The notes under the pieces are model-generated. The model saw only the letters and a list, made by a program, of their open reading frames with translations. It did no database searches and was not told where the DNA came from. 64,000 nucleotides of DNA from Pseudonocardia sp. ICBG1293 (GTDB taxonomy: Bacteria; Actinomycetota; Actinomycetes; Mycobacteriales; Pseudonocardiaceae), in NCBI RefSeq assembly GCF_020131355.1, contig NZ_JAHLEL010000038.1:1-64000 (forward strand). Direction: 5' to 3'. How positions within the stretch are numbered: the stretch's first letter is position 1; every line of letters begins with the position of its first letter. This document shows positions 8,249 through 16,598 of the stretch, one piece after another. The position numbers and the translations under genes are program-made.

Positions 8249-9133
8249 ATGAGCGACGGTCCGACGACATCACGATTCGTGACGCCGTCGCGCCCGTCCG
8301 CCGTCGCCCGTGCCCGGGTGGCGCCCGTCGCGCTGTCCACGGCCTCGGTCTACCCCGAGGGCGTCGCCGCCGGGTTCGAGATCGCCGGTGAGCTGGGCTA
8401 CGACGGCGTCGAGCTCATGATCTGGACCGACCCGGTCAGCCAGGACCCGCGCGCGGTGGAGCGGCTCGCCCACCGCCACGGGGTGCCGATCCTCGCGGTG
8501 CACGCGCCCTGCCTCGCGGTCACCCAGCGGGTCTGGGGCGCCGACCCGGTGCACCGGCTGCGCCGCACCGTGGAGGTGGCCGCCCGGCTGGGCGCCCGGA
8601 CCGTGGTGGTGCACCCGCCCTTCCGCTGGCAGCGCCGCTACGCGGGCGTCTTCGCCGACGAGGTCGCCCGGGCCCACGAGGTCCACGACGTGACGCTGCC
8701 GGTGGAGAACATGTTCCCGGTGACCCGCGGCGCGATCAGCACCGTGCCCTACGCGCTGGGCCACGACCCGACGGAGATCGGGTTCGGCGCCTATACCCTG
8801 GACCTGTCGCACACCGCCGCCGCCGGCGTCGACGCGCTCGACCTCGCCGAGCGGATGGGGGACCGGCTGACCCACCTGCACCTCACCGACGGCTCCGGCG
8901 CCCCACGCGACGAGCACCTCGTCCCCGGGCGCGGCGCGCAGCCGTGTGCCGAGGTGTGCCAGCGCCTGGCCGACTCCCGGTTCGCCGCGACCGGCGGCAC
9001 GGTCGTGCTGGAGGTGTCGACCCGGCGCTGCCGGACCCGGCAGGAGCGCACCGGGCTGCTCGCCGAGTCGCTGCTGTTCGCCCGGCTGCACCTCACACCG
9101 ACGATGTCCGCGGCCATCCCTACCCGTGGGTAA
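8249..9133 (+). CDS. Sugar phosphate isomerase/epimerase family (AP endonuclease 2 TIM barrel)
   Basis: A 294-residue TIM-barrel protein of the AP-endonuclease-2/xylose-isomerase-like family, at the position of Rv0498. Strand motifs are visible: VALSTASVYP, GYDGVELMIW, VVHPPFRWQRRYA, LPVENMFPV and LHLTDGSGAPRDEHLVPGRG. The His and Glu residues in these motifs are the usual divalent-metal ligands. The substrate is unknown. ATG 8249 follows the previous stop by two bases, making it the third gene of the ppx transcription unit. Residues 1-25 are a non-conserved lead, so the mature fold starts around VAPVALSTASV. Confidence 0.85.
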   Translation: MSDGPTTSRFVTPSRPSAVARARVAPVALSTASVYPEGVAAGFEIAGELGYDGVELMIWTDPVSQDPRAVERLAHRHGVPILAVHAPCLAVTQRVWGADPVHRLRRTVEVAARLGARTVVVHPPFRWQRRYAGVFADEVARAHEVHDVTLPVENMFPVTRGAISTVPYALGHDPTEIGFGAYTLDLSHTAAAGVDALDLAERMGDRLTHLHLTDGSGAPRDEHLVPGRGAQPCAEVCQRLADSRFAATGGTVVLEVSTRRCRTRQERTGLLAESLLFARLHLTPTMSAAIPTRG

Positions 9134-9136
9134 CAT
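9131..9136 (+). promoter_or_regulatory. -10 element before the thioesterase-like gene
   Basis: TAACAT ends six bases before ATG 9143, again the leaderless spacing; it overlaps the very end of the preceding gene. Confidence 0.5.
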
Positions 9137-9142
9137 GCCCGT

Positions 9143-9961
9143 ATGAGCAGCACGACGGCCCGGCCCTTCGCCGACTCGCACGTCCTGTCCGACCTCGGGG
9201 ACGGCCGGTTCCGCGCCCGGCTCGACGGGACCTGGGCGATCGGGGACAAGGCCTTCGGCGGTCTGCTGATGGTGCTCATGGCCAAGGCCGGGCTGGCCCG
9301 GCTCGCCGCCGACGACGCACCCGCGCCCGATCCGCTGGCCGTGTCCGCGGACTTCCTGCGCGCCCCCGACCTGGGCCCGGTCGAGATCACGACCGATCCG
9401 CTCAAGATCGGTCGGACGGTGTCCTCGGTCGCGGTGCGGCTGCACCAGGAGGGCAGGCTCATGCTGCACTCCACGATCACCGCGGGCGTGCTGCCGTCCG
9501 ATGCCCCGCGCCTGGACGACGGCTCCGCGCTCGCCGCCGAACCCGACCCGGACGCACTCGACCCGGCGTCGGCCGAGGGCGGGGCGCGCGGGCTCGCCGC
9601 CGCCTGCGAGCTGCGCTACCCGCGCGGCGCGCTGCCGTTCCTGCGCGGCGAGACCGGCCCGCCGGAGATGGCGGGCTGGGCCCGCCCGCGCGGTGAGGAG
9701 CCGGACGCGCTGTTCGCGCTGCTGTCCGGCGACATCCTGCCCCCGAGCGTGTTCAACCTGGGCGGGGCGTTCGGCTGGGCGCCGACGGTGCAGCTCACCG
9801 CCCTGCTGCGGGCCCGGCCCGCCCCGGGCTGGCTGCGGGTCGAGTCCCGGTCCCGCGCGGTGTCGAGCGGCCAGTTCGACGAGGACGTGACCGTCGTCGA
9901 CGCGCGGGGACGCACGGTCTGCCAGGCCCGCCAGCTCGCCCTGGCCCCGCTGGCCCGCTGA
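9143..9961 (+). CDS. Thioesterase-like (acyl-CoA thioesterase/TesB-type hot-dog) protein
   Basis: A 272-residue protein at the position of Rv0499, with the double hot-dog organisation of TesB-like acyl-CoA thioesterases. The first hot-dog includes TWAIGDKAFGGLLMVLMAKAG and VSADFLRAPDLGPVEI; the second includes FNLGGAFGWAPTVQLTALLRARP and LRVESRSRAVSSGQFDEDVTVVDARGR. The substrate is not predictable. A longer overlapping frame on the same strand (8944-9696) has no family motifs. ATG 9143 has a -10 hexamer at leaderless distance and no Shine-Dalgarno. Confidence 0.82.
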   Translation: MSSTTARPFADSHVLSDLGDGRFRARLDGTWAIGDKAFGGLLMVLMAKAGLARLAADDAPAPDPLAVSADFLRAPDLGPVEITTDPLKIGRTVSSVAVRLHQEGRLMLHSTITAGVLPSDAPRLDDGSALAAEPDPDALDPASAEGGARGLAAACELRYPRGALPFLRGETGPPEMAGWARPRGEEPDALFALLSGDILPPSVFNLGGAFGWAPTVQLTALLRARPAPGWLRVESRSRAVSSGQFDEDVTVVDARGRTVCQARQLALAPLAR

Positions 9962-9969
9962 GGGGTTCC

Positions 9970-9975
9970 TACCCT
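9970..9975 (+). promoter_or_regulatory. -10 element of proC (leaderless layout)
   Basis: TACCCT ends six bases before ATG 9982. No Shine-Dalgarno precedes the start, consistent with a leaderless message. Confidence 0.5.
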
Positions 9976-9981
9976 GGCCCC

Positions 9982-10782
9982 ATGACGAGGATCGCGGTAC
10001 TGGGTGGGGGACGGATCGGCGAGGCACTGCTCGGCGGGCTGCTGGCGGCCGGGCGGGACGCCGAGGACCTGGTGGTCGCGGAGCGGTACCCGGCCCGGGC
10101 CCAGGAGCTGAGCGCCTCGCTGGGCGTCACCGCGGCCCCGGTCGCCGAGGCGGTGCGCGGGGCCGGGACGGTCGTCGTCGCGGTCAAGCCGCAGGACGTC
10201 GTCACGCTGCTCGGCGAGGTCGCCGGGGTGCTGGAGCCGGGCGCGCTCGTCGTGTCGCTGTGCGCGGGCCTGCCGACCTCGCTGTTCGAGGGCGCCCTGC
10301 CCGGGGGCACGCCGGTCGTGCGGGTCATGCCGAACACCCCGATGCTGCTCGGCGCGGCGATGTGCGCGATCTCCCCGGGCGCGCACGCGACGGCCGCGCA
10401 CCTCGACGAGACCGAGGCGCTGCTGTCCACCGTCGGTGCGGTGCTGCGCCTGGACGAGGCGAAGCAGGACGCCGCGACCGCGCTCTCCGGCTCCGGGCCC
10501 GCGTACTTCTTCCTCGTCGCCGAGGCGATGATCGAGGCAGGGGTCGGCCTCGGCCTGACCCGCCCGGACGCGACCGAGCTGACCGTGCAGACCGCGCTCG
10601 GCGCGGCCCGGATGCTGCGCGAGACCGGCGAGCACCCCGCGCTGCTGCGGGAGAACGTCACCTCGCCCGCCGGCACCACCGCCGCCGGACTGCGCGAGCT
10701 GGAGCGGCACGGCCTGCGCGCGGCCCTGGCCGACGCGGTCACCGCCGCGCACGACCGATCGGTCGCGCTCGGTCGCGCCTGA
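9982..10782 (+). CDS. proC: Pyrroline-5-carboxylate reductase
   Basis: A 266-residue NAD(P)H-dependent reductase catalysing the last step of proline synthesis. The N-terminal Rossmann motif is IAVLGGGRIGEALLGGLL (about 4-21). It is followed by VVVAVKPQDV, MPNTPMLLG, the P5C-site signature ALSGSGPAYFFLVAEAMIEAG and the C-terminal ENVTSPAGTTAAGLRELE. Length is standard (about 270). It can use the semialdehyde/P5C made by ornithine aminotransferase upstream, though the two are not co-transcribed. The order proC, small HTH gene, bS22 gene matches M. tuberculosis Rv0500-Rv0500B. Confidence 0.95.
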   Translation: MTRIAVLGGGRIGEALLGGLLAAGRDAEDLVVAERYPARAQELSASLGVTAAPVAEAVRGAGTVVVAVKPQDVVTLLGEVAGVLEPGALVVSLCAGLPTSLFEGALPGGTPVVRVMPNTPMLLGAAMCAISPGAHATAAHLDETEALLSTVGAVLRLDEAKQDAATALSGSGPAYFFLVAEAMIEAGVGLGLTRPDATELTVQTALGAARMLRETGEHPALLRENVTSPAGTTAAGLRELERHGLRAALADAVTAAHDRSVALGRA

Positions 10783-10865
10783 TCCGGCCGTCGTACCTCG
10801 TTCAGCGCATCGTGTGACGCAAAGTCACCCGGACGCGCCGCGCCGTGGCACGATCGGGCCCCCCT

Positions 10866-10884
10866 CCGGCGGACCGATCGTCAC
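10866..10884 (+). repeat. 19-base element shared with the nuoA upstream region (copy 1)
   Basis: CCGGCGGACCGATCGTCAC here is identical to 62792-62810. It lies directly upstream of the TAGAAT -10 of the small HTH gene, where a -35 or activator site would be. A chance 19-base identity in two upstream regions of one 64-kb window is unlikely. Confidence 0.6.
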
Positions 10885-10895
10885 ATCAGCCCCGC

Positions 10896-10901
10896 TAGAA
10901 T
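10896..10901 (+). promoter_or_regulatory. -10 element of the small HTH gene
   Basis: TAGAAT is close to the optimal actinobacterial -10. A start near 10908 would give a leader of about 59 bases before ATG 10967, which carries a strong Shine-Dalgarno. Confidence 0.5.
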
Positions 10902-10966
10902 GCATCTGCATCCCCCACCACCGGGCGAACCGGGGAACCCGTCTCGGGGGAGGAAGGCGGTGCCCC

Positions 10967-11179
10967 ATGGCGGCGGAACGTCCCGAGCCCCTGCGGTCGT
11001 CCCAGGTCCAGTTCCTGACGGTGGCCGAGGTCGCGTCGATGATGCGGGTCTCGAAGATGACGGTGTACCGGCTCGTCCACTCCGGTGAGCTGCCCGCGGC
11101 GCGGGTCGGCCGCTCGTTCCGCGTGCCCCAGCGCGCGGTCGAGGACTACCTGCGCAACGCCTACTTCGACGCGGGCTGA
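10967..11179 (+). CDS. Small helix-turn-helix (excisionase/MerR-type) DNA-binding protein
   Basis: A 70-residue protein that is almost entirely one winged HTH: FLTVAEVASMMRVSKMTVYRL (about 17-37), then wing HSGELPAARVGRSFRVP and a C-terminal helix VEDYLRNAYFDAG. It is the counterpart of M. tuberculosis Rv0500A and a paralogue in fold of the BldC protein encoded at 38.1-38.3 kb, but the two are clearly different sequences. ATG 10967 is preceded by GGGGGAGGAAGG. The frame is open back to 10814 without homology. It probably regulates transcription as a small direct-repeat binder; targets unknown. A 19-base element in its promoter recurs before nuoA. Confidence 0.85.
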   Translation: MAAERPEPLRSSQVQFLTVAEVASMMRVSKMTVYRLVHSGELPAARVGRSFRVPQRAVEDYLRNAYFDAG

Positions 11180-11211
11180 TCCCCCGTGGGGTGACGGCCC
11201 GTACACCCGGG

Positions 11212-11217
11212 TAGAAT
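11212..11217 (+). promoter_or_regulatory. -10 element for the bS22 gene
   Basis: TAGAAT, with GTGACG at 11191-11196 as a possible -35 (15-base spacer). Transcription would start near 11224, leaving a leader of about 165 bases before ATG 11391; I see no known regulatory RNA in it. Confidence 0.45.
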
Positions 11218-11390
11218 GGTGAACCGGCTGCCGACCCCCACCGGTCGCATCGCGTCGTCGTCCCGCTCCGGCGGGCGTCGCCCGGCCCGCGCCTCGTGCC
11301 AGCGTGCACGGATCGTGCGGGCGGCCCACTCCGAGGTCACCCGGTGGAGCGGTCGCTGACGATCTGCGTCGACACAGGAGGAGCACCCAC

Positions 11391-11492
11391 ATGGGCTCGG
11401 TCATCAAGAAGCGCCGCAAGCGGATGTCGAAGAAGAAGCACCGCAAGCTGCTGCGCAAGACCCGGGTGCAGCGCCGCAAGCTCGGCAAGTGA
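11391..11492 (+). CDS. 30S ribosomal protein bS22 (AURKAIP1/COX24 domain)
   Basis: A 33-residue, extremely basic peptide: [20 protein letters not shown] followed by [13 protein letters not shown]. The motif [20 protein letters not shown] is the AURKAIP1/COX24 signature of the small actinobacterial ribosomal subunit protein seen in mycobacterial 30S structures (Rv0500B). AGGAGG ends seven bases before ATG 11391, a strong ribosome-binding site suited to high expression. It is followed by a long G+C-rich hairpin. The position next to the small HTH gene is conserved in mycobacteria. Confidence 0.93.
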   Translation: MGSVIKKRRKRMSKKKHRKLLRKTRVQRRKLGK

Positions 11493-11498
11493 CTCGCG

Positions 11499-11539
11499 CA
11501 CCGGCCGCGCCCCCGCTCCGAGCGGGTGCGCGGCCGGTG
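11499..11539 (+). terminator. Terminator hairpin after the bS22 gene
   Basis: Arms 11499-11510 and 11528-11539 pair perfectly (12 bp), and the inner CCCGCTC/GAGCGGG extends the stem after one mismatch. A weak T-containing stretch follows. Confidence 0.75.
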
Positions 11540-11667
11540 TCGTTGTGGCGCCGCGCGTCCCGGGAGGGCGCGTCGCGCACCTCACGTGTCCGCGTGCCCA
11601 CCCGGTGTGGCGGGGCCGGACTACGATCGGCACGTCCCGACGTCAGCACCCGGTGAACGGAGCGCCC

Positions 11668-12714
11668 ATGGACCGGCCGACCCCGAACGTCGTGCTGGTC
11701 ACCGGGGTCAGCGGCTTCCTCGGCGGGCACCTCGCGGCCCGGCTGGCGGCCGACCCGGCCATCGACCGGGTGCTGGGCGTGGACACCGTCCCCCCGCCCC
11801 GGGACCTGCTGAAGCGGATGGGTCGCGCCGAGTTCGTGCGCGCCGACATCCGCAACCCGCTCATCGCGAAGGTCATCTCCTCGGGGGGCGTCGACACCGT
11901 CGTGCACGCGTCGCTCTCGGCCAGCCCCGCCTCCGCGGGCGGGCGGGCGACGATGAAGGAGATGAACGTTATCGGCACGATGCAGCTCCTCGCCGCGTGC
12001 CAGAAGGCGACGAGTGTGCGTCGGGTCGTGCTCAAGTCGACGACGGCGGTCTACGGCTCCAGCTCCCGCGACCCGGCCGTGTTCGACGAGGCCACCGGGG
12101 CCAAGGACCTGCCGTCGGGTGGCTACGCCAAGGACGCCGCGGAGATCGAGGGCTATCTGCGCGGGTTCAGCCGTCGCCGCCCGGACGTCACGACCACGGT
12201 GCTGCGGTTCGCCAACTTCATCGGCCCGCGGATGGACACCGTGCTGTCGCGCTACTTCGCGCTGCCGGTCGTCCCCACCGTGCTGGGCTACGACGCGCGG
12301 ATCCAGCTGTTGCACGAGGAGGACGGCCTCGCCGTGCTCGAGCGGGCCGCGACCCACGAGCTGCCGGGTGTGTTCAACGTCGCCGCGCACGGGGTGCTGA
12401 TGCTGTCGCAGGCCATCCGGCGCGCCGGCAAGATCGCCGTCCCGGTCCCGAGCGGTGCGGTCGGCCCGGTCAGCCGGGTGCTGCGGGGCGCGCGGGTCGT
12501 CGACTTCTCCCCGGAACAGATGCGCTTCCTCAACTTCGGCCGGGTCGTGGACCTCACCCGGTTGATCGACGAGTTCGGCTTCGTGCCGCGGTGGACGACC
12601 ACGCAGGCGTTCGACGACTTCGTCCGGGGCAAGGCGCTGGCCCCGGTGCTCGGCCCGGAGCGGATCGCCTCGCTGGAACGGGGCGTCCTCGGTCTGGCCC
12701 GGTCGCTGCGGTGA
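11668..12714 (+). CDS. Extended SDR family NAD-dependent epimerase/dehydratase (GalE2-like)
   Basis: A 348-residue extended short-chain dehydrogenase at the position of Rv0501 (annotated GalE2 in M. tuberculosis). The nucleotide-binding motif is VVLVTGVSGFLGGHLAARL near residues 9-27. ADIRNPLIAKV and LKSTTAVYGSSSRDP follow the usual SDR layout. Odd point: the catalytic region reads SGGYAKDAAEIEGYLRGF with Y153, so the usual YxxxK spacing is absent (Lys at +2, not +4). A standard UDP-glucose 4-epimerase activity is therefore doubtful. ATG 11668 lies about 35 bases downstream of a possible -10 (TACGAT 11622-11627). The next gene, an acyltransferase, follows closely, and the pair suggests lipid or glycolipid work. 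Confidence 0.85.
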   Translation: MDRPTPNVVLVTGVSGFLGGHLAARLAADPAIDRVLGVDTVPPPRDLLKRMGRAEFVRADIRNPLIAKVISSGGVDTVVHASLSASPASAGGRATMKEMNVIGTMQLLAACQKATSVRRVVLKSTTAVYGSSSRDPAVFDEATGAKDLPSGGYAKDAAEIEGYLRGFSRRRPDVTTTVLRFANFIGPRMDTVLSRYFALPVVPTVLGYDARIQLLHEEDGLAVLERAATHELPGVFNVAAHGVLMLSQAIRRAGKIAVPVPSGAVGPVSRVLRGARVVDFSPEQMRFLNFGRVVDLTRLIDEFGFVPRWTTTQAFDDFVRGKALAPVLGPERIASLERGVLGLARSLR

Positions 12715-12791
12715 CGGGGCGGGACGACGGCGTGCGGGCACACGAGCGACCACGGTCGGGCGGCCGCGGTGGTGCGACGGAGGGGAACGGC

Positions 12792-13754
12792 ATGGCCGAG
12801 GCACGGGTGATCCCGATCCGGGGCAACCGGGGGCCCGCCCGGCCCGCCAGGACCGACGAGCCGCGTCCGGCGCCGGTCGCCGCGGCACCCGAACCCGACG
12901 ACGCCGAGGGGCCGGCCTGGGAGGCCGCGCTGGAGCAGGTCCTGGAGTTCCTGCGTCGCCGTCTCGCGGGCGACTACCCGGTCGACGAGTTCGGCTTCGA
13001 CCGCGAGCTCACCGACGCGATGGTGCTGCCCGCGCTGCGCCCGCTCTACAAGCGCTGGTTCCGGGTCGAGACCATCGGCACCCACCACATCCCGGAGACC
13101 GGTGGCGCGCTGATCGTCGCCAACCACTCCGGCACGCTGCCGCTGGACGCGGTGATGACGACCGTCGCCGTGCACGACGACCACCCCTCGCACCGGCACC
13201 TGCGGCTGCTCGGCGCCGACCTCATGTTCACCATGCCGGTCTCCGGCTCGCTGGCCCGCAAGGCGGGCGCGACCCTGGCCTGCAATCCCGATGCCGAGCG
13301 GCTGATGACCTCCGGCGAGCTCGTCGGCGTGTTCCCCGAGGGCTTCAAGGGCATCGGCAAGCCGTTCCGGGACCGCTACAAGCTGCAGCGCTTCGGCCGT
13401 GGCGGGTTCGTCTCGGCCGCCCTGCGCACCGGGGTGCCGATCATCCCGTGCTCGATCGTCGGCGCCGAGGAGATCTACCCGAAGATCGGCGACCTGGCGC
13501 CACTGGCGCGGCTGTTCGGGGCGCCGTACTTCCCGGTCACCCCGACCTTCCCGCTGCTCGGCCCGGCGGGGCTGATCCCGCTGCCGTCGAAGTGGTACAT
13601 CGAGTTCGGTGAGCCGATCCGGACCGACGACCACACCCCGGCCGACGCCGACGACCCGATGCTTGTGTTCAACCTGACCGACCAGGTCCGCGAGACCATC
13701 CAGCACACGCTGTACTGGCTGCTGTCCCAGCGGCGCAACGTGTTCCTGGGCTGA
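12792..13754 (+). CDS. Lysophospholipid/glycerol acyltransferase family protein
   Basis: A 320-residue membrane-associated acyltransferase of the PlsC-like superfamily, at the position of Rv0502. The acceptor block is ALIVANHSGTLPLDAVM with H112; the spacing to Asp is wider than the classic HX4D, as in the diacylglycerol-acyltransferase-like branch. GVFPEGFKGIGKPFRDRYKLQ supplies the acyl-acceptor glycine motif and GVPIIPCSIVGAEE a later block. Residues 1-60 are variable and likely disordered. ATG 12792 is chosen because GGAGGGGA lies just upstream; a GTG at 12711 overlaps the previous stop in the same frame and is an alternative. It would transfer acyl groups to a lipid acceptor, not identifiable from sequence. 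Confidence 0.85.
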   Translation: MAEARVIPIRGNRGPARPARTDEPRPAPVAAAPEPDDAEGPAWEAALEQVLEFLRRRLAGDYPVDEFGFDRELTDAMVLPALRPLYKRWFRVETIGTHHIPETGGALIVANHSGTLPLDAVMTTVAVHDDHPSHRHLRLLGADLMFTMPVSGSLARKAGATLACNPDAERLMTSGELVGVFPEGFKGIGKPFRDRYKLQRFGRGGFVSAALRTGVPIIPCSIVGAEEIYPKIGDLAPLARLFGAPYFPVTPTFPLLGPAGLIPLPSKWYIEFGEPIRTDDHTPADADDPMLVFNLTDQVRETIQHTLYWLLSQRRNVFLG

Positions 13755-13805
13755 CCGGGACGGCCCGCCCGCGTGGTGGGCGCGGGAGAGCAGGTCACGC
13801 ACCGG

Positions 13806-13831
13806 GTCCGCCGGGCCCGCCGCCGGCGGAC
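13806..13831. terminator. Short hairpin between convergent genes
   Basis: GTCCGCCG at 13806-13813 pairs with CGGCGGAC at 13824-13831 between the acyltransferase (+) and the HAD hydrolase (-). Weak evidence only, as such stems are frequent in this base composition. Confidence 0.35.
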
Positions 13832-13842
13832 GCCGGCACCGG

Positions 13843-14829
13843 TCAGCGCTTGCGGTAGGCCATCCCGGCCGCCACCGCACCGGCGACGGCGCCCGCCCCG
13901 AGCACCGACGGCACCCCGATCCGGGCGGCCTTGCGGCCGGTCCGGAAGTCGCGGATCTGCCAGTTGCGGGCCTTCGCGACGTCGCGCAGCTCGGAGTCCG
14001 GGTTCACCGCGACCGCGGTGCCGACGGCCGAGAGCATCGGGACGTCGTTCACCGAGTCCGAGTAGGCGGTGCAGCGGCGCAGGTCCAACCCCTCGGCGGC
14101 GGCCAGCGCACGCACCGCGTGCGCCTTCGCGGGGCCGTGCAGGATCTCGCCGACCAGCCGCCCGGTGTAGAGCCCGTCGACGGACTCCGCGACGGTCCCC
14201 AGCGCCCCGGTCAGCCCGAGCCGGCGGGCGATGATGCGTGCCAGCTCGATCGGCGTCGCGGTGACCAGCCAGACCCGCTGGCCGGCGTCGAGGTGCATCT
14301 GGGCCAGGGCGCGGGTGCCGGCCCAGATCCGGTCCGACATCAGCTCGTCGTAGATCTCCTCGCCGAGCGCGACGACCTCGTCGACCGGACGGCCCGCGAC
14401 GAACGACAGCGCGGTGTCACGGTGCCCGGCGATGCCGCCCTTGTCCTCCCGGCCGCCCACCCGGAACTTGATCTGCTGCCAGGCGAAACCGGCCATGTCG
14501 GAGGTGGTGAAGAACTTGCGCGCGGCCAGGCCGCGGGCGAAGTGGAAGATCGACGCGCCGACCATCATCGTGTTGTCGCAGTCGAAGAACGCGGCGGCGG
14601 TGAGGTCCGGCGGTGCGCCGTCCCCGCCCTCCGGGCCGTCGGGATGGTCGTCGGCCTCGGCGGCGACGGCCGCAGCGGCGGAGGCCTGCCCGGCGCGCTG
14701 CGCGGAGTCCAGCGCGGTGGCCTGCTCCAGCACCCCCGGCTCCTCGGAGAGCCCGGTGTGGGTGGGCGGGTGAGACTCGCGGGTCCCGCTCTGGTCGAGA
14801 GGGGGGACGGACCCGGGATCACTCACCAC
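13843..14829 (-). CDS. HAD-IB family phosphatase (SerB1-like)
   Basis: A 328-residue HAD-superfamily hydrolase of subfamily IB, at the position of Rv0505c (SerB1). HAD motif I is [17 protein letters not shown] (about 78-94, nucleophile and acid Asp in DCD). Motif II is [16 protein letters not shown], and motif III is the [15 protein letters not shown] block with a preceding lysine in PAKAHAV. Residues 1-75 are a disordered acidic lead. The C-terminus ends in a glycine/alanine-rich hydrophobic stretch ([20 protein letters not shown]), a possible membrane anchor. Relatives are annotated phosphoserine phosphatase, but the anchor and the neighbouring acyltransferase make a lipid-phosphate substrate possible. 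It lies convergent to the acyltransferase gene. Confidence 0.87.
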   Translation of the reverse strand: MVSDPGSVPPLDQSGTRESHPPTHTGLSEEPGVLEQATALDSAQRAGQASAAAAVAAEADDHPDGPEGGDGAPPDLTAAAFFDCDNTMMVGASIFHFARGLAARKFFTTSDMAGFAWQQIKFRVGGREDKGGIAGHRDTALSFVAGRPVDEVVALGEEIYDELMSDRIWAGTRALAQMHLDAGQRVWLVTATPIELARIIARRLGLTGALGTVAESVDGLYTGRLVGEILHGPAKAHAVRALAAAEGLDLRRCTAYSDSVNDVPMLSAVGTAVAVNPDSELRDVAKARNWQIRDFRTGRKAARIGVPSVLGAGAVAGAVAAGMAYRKR

Positions 14830-14983
14830 GGCGGCCTTCCTGGTGCGACGGCATCTCGCGTCCCGAGGGGTCGGGACACGGCCCCAGCCTACTGCCGGAT
14901 CGCGGGAGCGGGCCCGGCCTCCGGTGCGTGACGCGTGTCGACGTGGCGGTGGCCGGGCCCGTGCCCGCGAGGTCCGGAGCGGA

Positions 14984-16408
14984 TCAGCCCAGGGTCACCG
15001 GGCCGAGGCCCGGCAGCAGCGGCGGGATGGTGATCGGCGGGAGCAGGCGGTCCTGCTCCGACGAGGACTCCGACGAGCTGCTCGTGCCGCCGTCGGTGGT
15101 GGTCGAGCCGCCGCCGTTCAGCAGCGGCAGCCCCCCGCCCTGCTCCGAGGAACCGGAGGTGGTCGGGGCCTGCGAGGTCGAGGTCCCCGGGGCGGACGAC
15201 GTCGACGACGGCGACGGCGTTCCGGTTGCGGTCTCCGACGGCGTCACCGGTGCGGACTGCTCGACGGCCTGTGCCGAGGACGGCCCGCTCGGGGTGCGGC
15301 ACTCGCCGGGAACCGGGCCGAGGTCGTCGACGGTCCCGCCGCTGTCCGCGGCGCAGCCGGTGCCGGCCCGCAGCGCCTCGGCCCGGGACAGCACCCGGTC
15401 CAGCAGGCGGATGGCCTCGGCGGTCTCCCCACGGCTCTCCGCGGGAAGCCCGGACTGCAGGCGGGTGATCCGCCCCGACTGGGCGGCCGCCCAGGTCCGC
15501 AGCTCGGCGAGGCGGGAGGCGTCGGCCCCCTCGGTGCCCGCACCGGAGAGCATCAGCCTGCTGCCGGTGCTGGTGGCCCGGTCGAAGTCGCCCATGGCGG
15601 ACGCCACGGCGTCCGGGGAGGGCGGCGTGGACCGCGCGACCAGGCTCTCCAGCTCGTCGACCCGGGAGCGGGCCAGGTCGAGCTGGCGGGCGGCCTCGGC
15701 CTGCTGGCCGACGGTGAAGACCCCGCCGACGCTCTCGCTGGCGCGCTTCACGCCGTACATGGCGTCGCCGGGCAGGGCGTCACGGCTGGCGGTCGAGGTC
15801 ACGCCCGCGATCACGGCGAGCGCGGCGAAGCCGCCGACGACGCCGAAGCGCTTGCGGACGCTCGGGCGGCGCCGGTCCAGCATCCGGGCGCCGGACTGCG
15901 CCGGGCGGGCGGAGTCGTCGCGGCCGGGCCCGGCATCGGCGTCGCGGGCCGGTCCGGCCGGGGCCCCCACCTGCTCGGGGTGGTCCGGGTGGTCGGCGGG
16001 CAGGACGTGCCGGCCGCGGCGCGGACGGCTGCTGCGGCCGGCGGGGTCGTCGGTGGCCGGGGTGTGCTCGCCTGCGGAGCGCCGGTTGGACACCGCGTCC
16101 CAGTCGAGGTCGTCGGCGATCGGCGGCCCGATCGGGGCGGTGAGGTCCGCGTGGTCGGTCCGGTCGACCCGGTCGACGAACGGGGACCCGCCGGACTGCT
16201 GCCCGACGCCCTCCTGGGCCAGCACCTCGAACAGCCGCGCCCGCATCCGGGCCGAGGCGTGCGGGTCCGGCGAGAGGTCCCGCCGCGAACGGTCCAGCGC
16301 GGCGGCCAGCGCGATCTCGTGCGCCAGCTCCTCCGATGCAGGGGCACCCGCCGGCGCACGGTCGAAACCGTCGTCGCCGGGATACCCGTCGTCCCATGCC
16401 CTGGGCAT
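14984..16408 (-). CDS. DUF5667-type single-pass membrane protein, probable anti-sigma factor (RsbN-like)
   Basis: A 474-residue protein transcribed just downstream of an ECF sigma gene. An N-terminal helical region ([20 protein letters not shown], then [15 protein letters not shown]) could bind sigma. A single transmembrane helix ([20 protein letters not shown]) is followed by the DUF5667-type extracytoplasmic helix bundle with the signature [17 protein letters not shown], and a Ser/Thr/Gly/Pro-rich tail. In Streptomyces the corresponding pair beside rex-hemACD is bldN-rsbN, where RsbN is a membrane anti-sigma factor. The assignment here rests on synteny and topology. Start: ATG 16408 (or GTG 16423); the frame is open to 16516 without support. 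Confidence 0.8.
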   Translation of the reverse strand: MPRAWDDGYPGDDGFDRAPAGAPASEELAHEIALAAALDRSRRDLSPDPHASARMRARLFEVLAQEGVGQQSGGSPFVDRVDRTDHADLTAPIGPPIADDLDWDAVSNRRSAGEHTPATDDPAGRSSRPRRGRHVLPADHPDHPEQVGAPAGPARDADAGPGRDDSARPAQSGARMLDRRRPSVRKRFGVVGGFAALAVIAGVTSTASRDALPGDAMYGVKRASESVGGVFTVGQQAEAARQLDLARSRVDELESLVARSTPPSPDAVASAMGDFDRATSTGSRLMLSGAGTEGADASRLAELRTWAAAQSGRITRLQSGLPAESRGETAEAIRLLDRVLSRAEALRAGTGCAADSGGTVDDLGPVPGECRTPSGPSSAQAVEQSAPVTPSETATGTPSPSSTSSAPGTSTSQAPTTSGSSEQGGGLPLLNGGGSTTTDGGTSSSSESSSEQDRLLPPITIPPLLPGLGPVTLG

Positions 16409-16598
16409 GCCGTCCGTCCTCACTGCAGTCTCGCGCTGCTCGTCGGCGCGTGTGGCGCCGTCAGTGCGCGCCGGTCCGTACAACGACCGACCGCGGACGA
16501 GGTTACGGCCTTCCAACCGTTCACCGCATCGAGTAGTGCGTTCGGCGCAGTGATCGACACACCCTCTCGCGTTCCGGCTGCTCCAGCGGCAGACCCGC

